Assembly (NCBI RefSeq): GCF_052180245.1
Contig: NZ_CP197474.1
Span: 1,054,001-1,118,000, forward strand
Length of the DNA: 64,000 nucleotides
Reading direction: 5' to 3'
Origin: Parapusillimonas sp013416435
Lineage (GTDB): Bacteria; Pseudomonadota; Gammaproteobacteria; Burkholderiales; Burkholderiaceae_B
Shown here one piece after another: positions 38,628 to 46,059 of this stretch. The translations under genes and the position numbers were made by a program. How positions within the stretch are numbered: the stretch's first letter is position 1; each line of letters starts with the position of its first letter. The notes beneath the pieces were generated by a model, which saw nothing but the letters and a program-made list of their open reading frames with translations, made no database searches and was not told the origin of the DNA.

Positions 38628-40889
38628 ATGGCTTTTGATGCTTTTTTGGGCGTAAGCCCCGAGGATTGCGCTGTGCCGCCCAAGTCCGACCTTGATCACG
38701 TGACGCAAATTGACACCCTTGAATTCCTGGCCTCGAAATCGACGCATGCCGATTTTTCGGTGGAGGGCGGCGACCTGCAATTGCAGGTCGAGGCCACGGC
38801 GCCGGGTGTATACCGCTTGCGTTGCGGGCCGCAAAGCGTCCTGCACCCCGACAAGCCCAGCCCCCGCAAGCGCGCCCATGCCGAGATGCTGATCGCCCGG
38901 CAAGAATCCATCGGCGAGATCGTGGTGTCGTCCATTGCAGAATCGCCCCAGCAAGGCTGGCGGCTGGAGCAAGGAGATATCGTCCTCGAGATTCAACCCA
39001 GCCCTCTTCAGTTTTCGGTATATCGGGGCGGCGATTGTCTGGTAAGCAGCCGGGCGGGTGAAGCCCTGTCGCTTGGTGGAAGCGACGACGACCCCCAATG
39101 GCACCTATGCCTGGACCTCGACGGCGACGACGCCTTGCATGGCGGCGGCGAAACCGGCGGCGAACTTGATCGGCGGGGTGCATGCCTGGTGTCCGACGAC
39201 ATAGACGCCCGGTCGCTGCCCCTGATATGGAGCACCAAGGGCTGGGGCGTGTACTTCAATACGCTGGGACGGGTCGAGCATGATTTCGACAGCGGCCAGG
39301 ACGACAGCTATCGCGTGACCGTTCACGATGCGCTGCTGGATGCCTATCTCTTTGCGGGCGAACCGTCCGAGATCCTCAATCAGTACACCGCGCTGACCGG
39401 CCGGGCCGGACAGCCCGGTCTGTGGCCGATGGGCGTATGGCTGGACCAAGCCGAAGGCCAGTCGCTGGCCGATACGCTGGATATCATCCGCGAGTTCCGA
39501 AGCCAGGAATGGGGGCTGGACGTCGTGCGCCTTGCACCGCCCGCCGCTTGCGGGTTCCAGGCCGACAAGCCGGCATTCGAATGGGACGCGGCCCGCGTGC
39601 CCGATTCGCGAGCCATGTTCGCCGGCTTCCAAGAGCTGAACATGCAGGTGGCGGCACCATTCTTTCCTGGCGTATTGAGCGATACCGGGCTTTTCGCCGA
39701 ATGGGAAGACCGCGGCTGGCTGCTCATCAACGACGACGGCGAAGCGCATGTCTTTCCTGGTACCGAGGTCACCGGCGGCAAGTCCTTCGGGCTGCTCGAT
39801 CTGACCAACAAGGATGTCTTCAAGTTATGGTCGGAGCGCCACCGCCAGCTCGTGGATGAAGGCCTGACTGCGCCCGCCTGCGACGCGCGGTTCGACATCC
39901 CGGACGGCATCACCGCCCGGGGCGGCGAAACCGGCGCGGTGTTGCGCACCGTCTATCCGCTGTTGGCCCGGCAGGCGCTGTTCGACGCCGTTGCGGGGCA
40001 CAAGACACCGCAGGAAGGCGTAATCTGCAGCACGGACTTGTTCCCGTCGGCACAGCGCTTCGCCTGGCAGGACGGCTTCTGTATCGGCAACGATTGGGCG
40101 GCCATGGAGCATTCCTTGCGCACCGCGCTTTCGCTGGGCGATAGCGGCATCCCCATGCAGACGCATGCGCTGGGATCGGCAAAGCATTCTCTGGAAGGCA
40201 TGACGCCGGAACTGTATGTGCGCTGGCTCGCCATGAACGTATTTTCCGGAAACTTCCGATTCCAGGGCCTGCCGCAGCTGCTTCCGTCGGGCTTCGACGA
40301 TCACACCCGCGAGCTCGTCCGGCACTGGCTCCAGTGGCGTTATCGGCTCATTCCCTACGTATTGGGCATCATCGAAGACGCGGTCCGCACCGGGCTGCCG
40401 GTACAGCGGTCCATGGCACTTTGCTTTCCCGGCGATACCCTGGCTCAGGCCTGGGATACCCAATACATGCTGGGTCCGGCACTGCTGGTGGCTCCCGTGC
40501 TCAAGCCGGGCAAGGAAGCGCAGGTATACCTGCCGCAAGGCGACGCATGGTGGGATCTCAATACTGGCTGGCGCTACGAAGGCGGCGCCACCCTGACCGT
40601 CCAGGCGGAGCTCGATACCCTGCCGATCTTCGGGCGCGAAGGCCATATGCTCTGCCTTGGGCCCACGGTCCAGCATTCGGGCGAGTTCAATTCGGCCCGC
40701 ATCCTGGACGAAGTCTGGATGTTCGGCATGCCTGAGCATAGTCCCGTCGTCATGCGCAACAAGATACGCGTCATGCAGATGCAGGGATCCAGCTATATCA
40801 AAGGCCTGGAAGGGCTGCGCATACTTCCGTCCGAAGGGCTGGAGGTCAAGCGGCGTGGTGCCGAGGTGCGTATTTCAAGAGCTCGATAG
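38628..40889 (+). CDS. GH31-fold protein with degenerate catalytic site
   Basis: The 753-residue protein has the glycoside hydrolase 31 layout: an N-terminal beta-sandwich (about 40-235), a TIM barrel (about 260-590) and C-terminal beta domains. GH31 members are alpha-glucosidases, alpha-xylosidases or sulfoquinovosidases. Against family motifs the nucleophile Asp seems kept (D419 in CDARFDIP, matching DFGERIP), but the subsite -1 Asp after strand 1 is A303 (VVRLAPP), the acid/base Asp position falls on C485 in WQDGFCIGNDW, and the D of the S/G-x-DIxG motif is A514 in THALGS. SLRTALSLGDSGIP and RYRLIPYVLG are well conserved. It may be a pseudoenzyme or have changed chemistry. No sugar genes surround it. 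Confidence 0.82.
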   Translation: MAFDAFLGVSPEDCAVPPKSDLDHVTQIDTLEFLASKSTHADFSVEGGDLQLQVEATAPGVYRLRCGPQSVLHPDKPSPRKRAHAEMLIARQESIGEIVVSSIAESPQQGWRLEQGDIVLEIQPSPLQFSVYRGGDCLVSSRAGEALSLGGSDDDPQWHLCLDLDGDDALHGGGETGGELDRRGACLVSDDIDARSLPLIWSTKGWGVYFNTLGRVEHDFDSGQDDSYRVTVHDALLDAYLFAGEPSEILNQYTALTGRAGQPGLWPMGVWLDQAEGQSLADTLDIIREFRSQEWGLDVVRLAPPAACGFQADKPAFEWDAARVPDSRAMFAGFQELNMQVAAPFFPGVLSDTGLFAEWEDRGWLLINDDGEAHVFPGTEVTGGKSFGLLDLTNKDVFKLWSERHRQLVDEGLTAPACDARFDIPDGITARGGETGAVLRTVYPLLARQALFDAVAGHKTPQEGVICSTDLFPSAQRFAWQDGFCIGNDWAAMEHSLRTALSLGDSGIPMQTHALGSAKHSLEGMTPELYVRWLAMNVFSGNFRFQGLPQLLPSGFDDHTRELVRHWLQWRYRLIPYVLGIIEDAVRTGLPVQRSMALCFPGDTLAQAWDTQYMLGPALLVAPVLKPGKEAQVYLPQGDAWWDLNTGWRYEGGATLTVQAELDTLPIFGREGHMLCLGPTVQHSGEFNSARILDEVWMFGMPEHSPVVMRNKIRVMQMQGSSYIKGLEGLRILPSEGLEVKRRGAEVRISRAR

Positions 40890-40894
40890 GGTAG

Positions 40895-40973
40895 GGGGTC
40901 AGACCCCGCATGGGGTCTGACCCCAGGCTCGGACCTTTAACAAGGGGTCAGACCCCGTTCGGGGCCTGACCCC
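40895..40973. repeat. Palindromic repeat cluster 4 (two copies)
   Basis: Full copies lie at 40895-40924 (centre GCAT) and 40944-40973 (centre GTTC, with GGGGCCTGACCCC as right half). The cluster sits between the convergent GH31-like gene (stop 5 nt to the left) and the metallophosphoesterase, whose last codons and stop TGA lie inside the second copy. Confidence 0.95.
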
Positions 40974-41772
40974 TTTGTCCGTTTATCTCTACGACAAGCC
41001 CTGGCTTGAAGTCGGGGTTTTCGGCCTTGTCGCCCATGACATAGCCGCGCGGATTGCAGAGGACGCGCGTGCCGGCGACCGTGTAGTCGAAATTATTATG
41101 AGTGTGCCCATGTATCCATAGGGCTACGCGGTCCGCGCCCATCAGGTTTTCGTTATTGGAGACGAAACAGGTATTGATGGCGGAATCGGCGAAGCGCGGA
41201 TGAATGCTGCGCGGCGAGGGCGCATGATGCGTGATCACCACCGTGGGGCCGTCATGGTGTTCGCTGAGCTTGCCTTCGAGCCAGGTCCGGTTGTCGGCGA
41301 ACAGGCTTTCGATCTCTTGCGGCGTCAGCAGCCCTTGAGGGCTTGCAGGCGATTTGATCCTCGAGTAGTCGTAGGTCAGCCGCAGTGCCTGCGCGATCGC
41401 CATTTCGCGAGCCGGGCCATTGCCTTCCAGATTGAAATCGCTCCAGAGCGTGCTGCCCAGAAAGCGGATGCCATGCAGGCAGGCTTGCTGGTTATGAAGC
41501 AGCCGGATATGCGTGCCTTCGGTAAGCCGGAACAGCTCTTCAATGGTGCCGTCTATGCTGCCGCCATAGAACTCATGGTTGCCCGGCACATACAGCACCG
41601 GCTTGTCGAACCCCATCGCCCACTCGATCGCCCGCTCCGGGCGCGCAATATCGCCCGCGAGAATGACGATGTCCGCCTTGGTGTGCGGCAGAGGCATGCC
41701 GGCCTTGCCAAGGTGCAGGTCCGACAGAATGTTGAGGCGTATGGTCTGTGGCATGGCAATATGGTTCGTCAT
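40948..41772 (-). CDS. Metallophosphoesterase, with repeat-derived C-terminus
   Basis: The protein has about 274 residues and belongs to the calcineurin-like phosphoesterase superfamily; the substrate is unknown. All metal-site blocks are present: ILSDLHLG, LAGDIARPE, VPGNHEFYGG, ITHHAPS and HGHTHNNFD. I chose the ATG at 41772; an upstream ATG at 41802 would overlap the -10 of the tRNA-Lys promoter, and an ATG at 41754 is also possible. The last seven to eight residues (RGQAPNGV) and the TGA stop are read from a copy of the palindromic repeat, so the native end was probably near VVEINGQ. It is divergent from tRNA-Lys. Confidence 0.88.
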   Translation of the reverse strand: MTNHIAMPQTIRLNILSDLHLGKAGMPLPHTKADIVILAGDIARPERAIEWAMGFDKPVLYVPGNHEFYGGSIDGTIEELFRLTEGTHIRLLHNQQACLHGIRFLGSTLWSDFNLEGNGPAREMAIAQALRLTYDYSRIKSPASPQGLLTPQEIESLFADNRTWLEGKLSEHHDGPTVVITHHAPSPRSIHPRFADSAINTCFVSNNENLMGADRVALWIHGHTHNNFDYTVAGTRVLCNPRGYVMGDKAENPDFKPGLVVEINGQRGQAPNGV

Positions 41773-41776
41773 TGAT

Positions 41777-41805
41777 TTGACAGGCTTATAGGAAAACGTC
41801 ATAAT
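41777..41805 (+). promoter_or_regulatory. tRNA-Lys promoter
   Basis: A perfect -35 TTGACA (41777-41782), a 17-nt spacer and the -10 CATAAT (41800-41805) form a strong sigma70-type promoter ending 15 nt before the tRNA. It overlaps the region where the divergent metallophosphoesterase begins. Confidence 0.85.
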
Positions 41806-41820
41806 CTCGTTCTTCGCGTC

Positions 41821-41896
41821 GGGTCGTTAGCTCAGTCGGTAGAGCACCGGACTTTTAATCCGTTGGTCGCGCGTTCGAGCCGCGCACGACCCACCA
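41821..41896 (+). tRNA. tRNA-Lys (UUU)
   Basis: The 76-nt gene forms a full cloverleaf: acceptor GGGTCGT / ACGACCC, D-arm GCTCAGTCGGTAGAGC, anticodon stem CCGGA / TCCGT-type with loop CTTTTAA (anticodon TTT at 41854-41856), T-arm GCGCGTTCGAGCCGCGC, and encoded CCA. A terminator and a 12-bp tandem repeat follow. Reading frames across it are spurious. Confidence 0.97.
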
Positions 41897-41922
41897 ACGA
41901 ATTCTAGCAAGATCAAGCAATC

Positions 41923-41950
41923 AGCCGCTTCCTTTACGGGGCGGCTTTTT
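41923..41950 (+). terminator. Terminator after tRNA-Lys
   Basis: AGCCGC and GCGGCT arms around a 12-nt loop are followed by TTTTTG. The hairpin starts 26 nt beyond the CCA end and fits a Rho-independent terminator of the tRNA transcript. Confidence 0.8.
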
Positions 41951-41960
41951 GTTGTGTGTC

Positions 41961-42020
41961 GTATGCTCAACTGTACGCCCAAACGTACGCCCAAACGTAT
42001 GCCCAAACGTATGCCCGGAA
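41961..42020. repeat. 12-bp tandem repeat, five units
   Basis: Five units start exactly 12 bp apart: GTATGCTCAACT (41961), GTACGCCCAAAC (41973), GTACGCCCAAAC (41985), GTATGCCCAAAC (41997) and GTATGCCCGGAA (42009). Units 2 and 3 are identical; the outer ones are degenerate. It lies just downstream of a tRNA gene, a classic integration target, and could be a relic of an attachment or excisionase/integrase arm region; no integrase gene is present. Otherwise 41897-42107 holds no gene. Confidence 0.85.
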
Positions 42021-42107
42021 TATTCCCGCGCACGGTAATCTGCTCCTATGATTATGCGTTGCGCGTCAAGGGCGCGGAACCTAAGCATTTGAACAGGGAT
42101 TGAAGCC

Positions 42108-42737
42108 TTGAGTGACCCGAATACGACTTACCGGATTGCCGATCTTGAGACCCTTCAGGCGGTTTATGGCCATCCTTCGATAGCTTCCATCAAGAAAGAG
42201 GTCGATTACATTCATCCTCACTACAGGAAGCTGGTCGAGGCATCGCCCTTTGCAGTCCTGGCCACCCATGGGCCTGACGGGCCTGACGCGTCGCCCAGGG
42301 GTGATCCGGCGGGATTCATCCGCGTTTGCGACGAGAAAACCATATTGCTTCCGGATCGCCGCGGAAATAACAGGCTAGACAGCCTGCGCAACATCATTCA
42401 TGACCCGAGGGTAGCCCTTCTGTTCCTGATACCGGGCGTAGGCGAAACGCTGCGCATAAACGGCGTGGCGGAAATCTCTACCGCCCCGGATTTGCTGGAG
42501 CAATTTTCCTTGAATGGCAAGCTGCCTTCGTCCGTGCTGATCATCAAGGTGAAGAAGGTGTTTTTCCAATGCTCACGGGCCGTTCTCCGGTCCCGGCTTT
42601 GGGATTCGACGCTACATGTAGAGCGCAGCTCGTTGCCAAGCGTCGGGGCCATGCTGGAGACACTGAGCAATGCGGAAATCGACGGCGCAAAGTACGACTC
42701 TGATCTGCCTGAGCGCATACAGAAGACCATGTATTGA
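42108..42737 (+). CDS. PPOX-type FMN-binding flavoprotein (MSMEG_1061-like)
   Basis: The 209-residue protein of the pyridoxamine 5'-phosphate oxidase-like split-barrel fold resembles the MSMEG_1061 group of F420/FMN-dependent PPOX proteins, whose substrates are unknown. Typical stretches are PFAVLATHGPDGPDASPRGD, LLPDRRGNNRLDSLRNI, DPRVALLFLIPGVGETLRING and KVFFQCSRAVLRSRLWD. The start is TTG at 42108 with CAGGGA 9 nt upstream. Base composition looks lower in GC than neighbours, which with the adjacent tRNA-Lys and tandem repeat suggests acquisition. The stop TGA is 1 nt before a repeat copy. Confidence 0.88.
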   Translation: MSDPNTTYRIADLETLQAVYGHPSIASIKKEVDYIHPHYRKLVEASPFAVLATHGPDGPDASPRGDPAGFIRVCDEKTILLPDRRGNNRLDSLRNIIHDPRVALLFLIPGVGETLRINGVAEISTAPDLLEQFSLNGKLPSSVLIIKVKKVFFQCSRAVLRSRLWDSTLHVERSSLPSVGAMLETLSNAEIDGAKYDSDLPERIQKTMY

Positions 42738-42738
42738 A

Positions 42739-42869
42739 GGGGTCGGACCCCATACGGGGTCCGACCCCATTCAACGTGCTTCGGGCGGATTTCGGGGTCA
42801 GACCCCGTATGGGGTCTGACCCCATTCAAAAGAACTTCGGGGGTCAGACCCCCTGCAGGGTCTGACCCC
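42739..42869. repeat. Palindromic repeat cluster 5 (three copies)
   Basis: Full copies lie at 42739-42768 (variant with GGGGTCGGACCCC and GGGGTCCGACCCC, centre ATAC), 42794-42823 (centre GTAT) and 42840-42869 (centre CTGC). The first begins 1 nt after the flavoprotein stop codon; the last ends 63 nt before the codA start. This is the only cluster between two co-directional protein genes. The variant copy keeps the dyad because both halves changed together. Confidence 0.95.
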
Positions 42870-42932
42870 TTCCTCCTGTTGCAATAGAATATCCCAGTCA
42901 ATCAAACCGCATCATCAAGGAGCAGTGCTGAC

Positions 42933-44207
42933 ATGGCGTCTATGGATTTGATCGTCCGCCGCGCAAATCTGCCGGACGGAAACCGGGGTGTGGACATCGG
43001 TATTTCGCAGGGGCGCATTGTCGCGGTCCAGCAGGGCCTGGGCATGGAGGCCGCGCAGGAAATCGATGCTGCGGGCTGCCTGGCCAGCCCGCCTTTCGTC
43101 GACGCGCATTTTCATATGGATTCGACGCTGACCTACGGCATGCCGCGCGTCAACGAGTCGGGGACCCTGCTCGAAGGTATTGCGCTATGGAGCGAACTCA
43201 AGCCCACGCTTGTGCAAGATGCCATCATCGAACGTGCGCTCGCGTACTGTGATTGGGCGGTGGCCCAAGGCCTGCTGGCCATACGTTCGCATGTGGACAC
43301 GTCTGATCCGCGCCTGCTGGCAGTCGAGGCCCTTCTGGAAGTGAAGCGCCGCGTGGCCCCATACCTGGACTTGCAACTGGTCGCTTTTCCCCAGGACGGC
43401 CTGCTTCGCCACCAGGGCGCATTCGACAACATCAAGCGCGCCATTGCAATGGGCGTGGACGTGGTCGGCGGCATTCCGCATTTCGAGCGAACGATGGCGG
43501 ATGGTGCGGAATCGGTGCGGCAGCTATGCGAATTCGCCGCCGAGAAAGGCTTGCGGGTCGACATGCACTGCGACGAATCCGATGATCCCTTGTCGCGCCA
43601 TGTCGAGACGCTTGCCGCGCAAACCCATCGCCTCGGCATGGCCGGGCGGGTCAATGGCTCGCACCTGACGTCCATGCATTCCATGGACAACTACTACGTC
43701 AGCAAGTTGATTCCGCTGATGCGGGAATCCGGCATGACGGTCGTGGCGAATCCGCTGATCAACATCACGCTGCAAGGGCGATCCGATACCTATCCCAAGC
43801 GTCGCGGCATGACGCGCGTACCCGAGCTCCTGGCAGCGGGCATCGATGTCGCATTCGGGCATGATTGCGTCATGGACCCATGGTATGGCCTGGGCTCCGC
43901 GGACATGCTCGATGTGGCGCATATGGGTCTGCATGTGGCGCAAATGACCGGTCGCGCGGCCATGCAGCAGTGCTTTGACGCGGTGACGGCCATTCCCGCC
44001 CGTATCCTGGGCCTGGATGGGTATGGGCTCGCACCGGGTTGCAAGGCCGATTTGGTGGTGCTGGACGCGGCAAGTCCGATCGATGCCTTGCGCCTGCGTC
44101 CTGCGCGCCTGGCGGTCGTGCGTAACGGCCGTGTGGTCAGCCGGATGCCGGCTCGCAGGGCGAGCCTTGACCTGAGCGGCCGGCCGGACACCGTGGCCTT
44201 TCACTGA
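42933..44207 (+). CDS. codA: Cytosine deaminase
   Basis: The 424-residue cytosolic amidohydrolase aligns along its length with E. coli CodA, which deaminates cytosine to uracil for pyrimidine salvage. Metal and substrate residues are visible: DAHFHMDSTLTYG (two His, about residues 59-61), HFERT, DMHCDESDD (His about 212, catalytic Glu), HLTSMHS and VAFGHDCVMDPWYGLGSA (Asp ligand). GRSDTYPKRRGMTRVPELL is a CodA hallmark. No codB permease gene is next to it. A related isoguanine or creatinine deaminase activity is possible. Confidence 0.9.
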   Translation: MASMDLIVRRANLPDGNRGVDIGISQGRIVAVQQGLGMEAAQEIDAAGCLASPPFVDAHFHMDSTLTYGMPRVNESGTLLEGIALWSELKPTLVQDAIIERALAYCDWAVAQGLLAIRSHVDTSDPRLLAVEALLEVKRRVAPYLDLQLVAFPQDGLLRHQGAFDNIKRAIAMGVDVVGGIPHFERTMADGAESVRQLCEFAAEKGLRVDMHCDESDDPLSRHVETLAAQTHRLGMAGRVNGSHLTSMHSMDNYYVSKLIPLMRESGMTVVANPLINITLQGRSDTYPKRRGMTRVPELLAAGIDVAFGHDCVMDPWYGLGSADMLDVAHMGLHVAQMTGRAAMQQCFDAVTAIPARILGLDGYGLAPGCKADLVVLDAASPIDALRLRPARLAVVRNGRVVSRMPARRASLDLSGRPDTVAFH

Positions 44208-44373
44208 GCGGCAAACCTTTTGGCGGTTTGGGGCGAGCGCACGCCGTTCTCATAATTTTCCGTACATTTCATATAGCTTAAAACAATATTGAATCGCAAA
44301 AAATAATATTGTGGTTATGTTAAATTAACGCTCCATCCTGCCCAATCATGCCTAAATTAAGCAAGTCCGCACT
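44208..44373 (+). promoter_or_regulatory. codA-metN intergenic region with operator-like palindrome
   Basis: The stretch 44250-44335 is strikingly AT-rich for this genome. It contains ACAATATT (44283-44290) and AATATTGT (44305-44312), an inverted repeat with 14-nt spacing that could bind a dimeric regulator of metNIQ, although the arms differ from the E. coli MetJ box. A weak hairpin CAAACC / GGTTTG (44212-44230) lies just after codA. I see no SAM riboswitch. Confidence 0.5.
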
Positions 44374-45384
44374 TTGATTCACCTGAAGAACATCCGTAAA
44401 ACCTACGAGTCTCCGGGGCGCGTTTCGCATGCGCTCGACGGTGTGGACCTGCATATCCGCCAGGGAGAGGTCTTCGGCATCATCGGGCGTTCGGGGGCGG
44501 GCAAGAGCACGCTCATACGCATGCTCAATCTGCTTGAGCGTCCCACCCAGGGCGAGGTCTGGATCAAGGGGCAGGACATCACGCAGTTTTCGGATGCCCG
44601 CCTGAGGCAGTACCGCCAAAGCGTTGGCATGGTCTTCCAGCACTTCAATCTGCTGCGCTCGCGCACCGTCATTGACAATGTATGCTTTCCGCTGCGGCTG
44701 GCAGGCATGGCGCGTCGCGAGCAACTGGAGCGCGCGCGTGAGGTGCTGGCGCTGGTCGGCCTGAGCGAACACGCCGGCAAGTATCCGCGCCAATTGTCCG
44801 GCGGGCAGCAGCAAAGGGTCGGCATCGCCCGCGCGCTCGCCAATCGGCCGGAGCTCTTGCTGTGCGACGAGGCCACATCCGCCCTGGATCCCGAAACGAC
44901 GCAGTCCATATTGCGGCTGCTGCTCGACATCAATAAGCGCCTGGGGCTCACTATTGTGCTGATCACCCATGGCATGGACGTCATACGGGCCGTGTGCGAT
45001 CGGGTGGCGGTCATCGATGCCGGCCGCATTGTCGAGAACGGGGATGTTCTGGACGTATTCCTGCATCCGCGGCACGCCGTCACTCAGTCCCTGCTCAGCG
45101 AAAGCGGCATGGACGCCGAAGGCTGGCGCGAGCTGGCGCAAAGCGTACAGGGCCGCCTGCTGAGGTTGAGCTTCCGGGGCGATGCGACCGTGCAGCCTAT
45201 GCTGAGCCGCGCAAGCCGCGAACTGAACCTGGATCTGAGCATATTGCAAGGCTCGGTCAGTCGCATAAAGGACACGCCGTATGGGCAATTGGTGGTCTCG
45301 GCTCAAGGCGCCGAGACGGGCCTCGATCAACTGGCCGGCCTGTTTGCCACCGAAGGCGTGGAGTGCGAGGTATTGAGGCCATGA
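44374..45384 (+). CDS. metN: Methionine ABC transporter, ATP-binding protein MetN
   Basis: MetN powers uptake of D/L-methionine with MetI and MetQ. The 336-residue protein has Walker A GRSGAGKSTLIRML (about 38-51), Q-loop VFQHFNLL, signature LSGGQQQRVGIARALA, Walker B LLLCDEATSALDP and the C-terminal regulatory NIL/C2 domain (about 265-336), which binds methionine and gives trans-inhibition. The start is TTG at 44374. The stop overlaps metI (ATGA). Confidence 0.94.
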   Translation: MIHLKNIRKTYESPGRVSHALDGVDLHIRQGEVFGIIGRSGAGKSTLIRMLNLLERPTQGEVWIKGQDITQFSDARLRQYRQSVGMVFQHFNLLRSRTVIDNVCFPLRLAGMARREQLERAREVLALVGLSEHAGKYPRQLSGGQQQRVGIARALANRPELLLCDEATSALDPETTQSILRLLLDINKRLGLTIVLITHGMDVIRAVCDRVAVIDAGRIVENGDVLDVFLHPRHAVTQSLLSESGMDAEGWRELAQSVQGRLLRLSFRGDATVQPMLSRASRELNLDLSILQGSVSRIKDTPYGQLVVSAQGAETGLDQLAGLFATEGVECEVLRP

Positions 45385-46040
45385 TGCTTGCCAATATAGA
45401 TTGGGCACTGATCGGTGAAGCCACCATCGACACCTTGCTCATGACGGGCTTTTCCCTGCTGTTCACCATTCTCATCGGCCTGCCGCTGGGAATCTTGCTT
45501 TTTCTTACCAGCAAGCACCAGATGCTCGACAATGGGCCTGTCTATCACGTGCTTTCTTTCATCGTCAACGTGCTGCGGTCGGTGCCTTTCCTGATACTGC
45601 TCATCGTGATGATCCCGTTTACGCGGGTCCTCGCCGGCACGTCGCTGGGCGTGCAGGGGGCCGTGCCTCCGCTGGTGGTCAGTGCGGCGCCATTCTTCGC
45701 CCGGCTGGTCGAGAACGTATTGCGCGAGCTGGATCCCGGCGTATCAGAGGCCTGCCGCGCCATGGGCGCGAACTCGCGCCAGACGGTGCTCCTGGCCTTG
45801 ATTCCGGAGGCCACGACGGGAATCGTCGCGGCGATCATCGTCACCGCCATCGCGCTGGTCGGCTATTCGGCCATGTCCGGCGTCATCGGCGGGGGCGGTT
45901 TGGGCGATCTCGCCTTGCGCTTCGGCTATCAGCGTTACCAGACCGACGTCATGGTTGTGACGGTGGTCATGCTTGTAGTAATGGTTCAGGTGTTGCAGGT
46001 TTTTGGCGACCGGCTCGTCGCCAGACTGAACCGGAAATAA
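45381..46040 (+). CDS. metI: Methionine ABC transporter permease MetI
   Basis: The 219-residue inner-membrane permease with about five helices starts MMLANIDWALIGEATIDTLL at the ATG overlapping the metN stop. The EAA-type coupling loop EACRAMGANSRQTVLLALIPEA, which contacts the MetN ATPase, is present near residue 130. AIALVGYSAMSGVIGGGGLG and GYQRYQTDVM are characteristic of MetI. metQ follows 19 nt downstream. Confidence 0.95.
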   Translation: MMLANIDWALIGEATIDTLLMTGFSLLFTILIGLPLGILLFLTSKHQMLDNGPVYHVLSFIVNVLRSVPFLILLIVMIPFTRVLAGTSLGVQGAVPPLVVSAAPFFARLVENVLRELDPGVSEACRAMGANSRQTVLLALIPEATTGIVAAIIVTAIALVGYSAMSGVIGGGGLGDLALRFGYQRYQTDVMVVTVVMLVVMVQVLQVFGDRLVARLNRK

Positions 46041-46059
46041 CGTTATCTAGGAGTTTTTT

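Noticed and set aside
41827..42033. Minus-strand 68-codon frame over tRNA-Lys and the 12-bp repeat
   Set aside because: It is made of tRNA antisense and tandem repeat; such frames are frequent artefacts at tRNA genes.
42739..42869. Repeat copies considered as inverted ends of an insertion sequence
   Set aside because: No transposase frame lies between any pair and no target-site duplications are evident; each copy is complete in itself.
44208..44373. SAM riboswitch upstream of metN
   Set aside because: The short AT-rich leader lacks the conserved SAM-I or SAM-II core.
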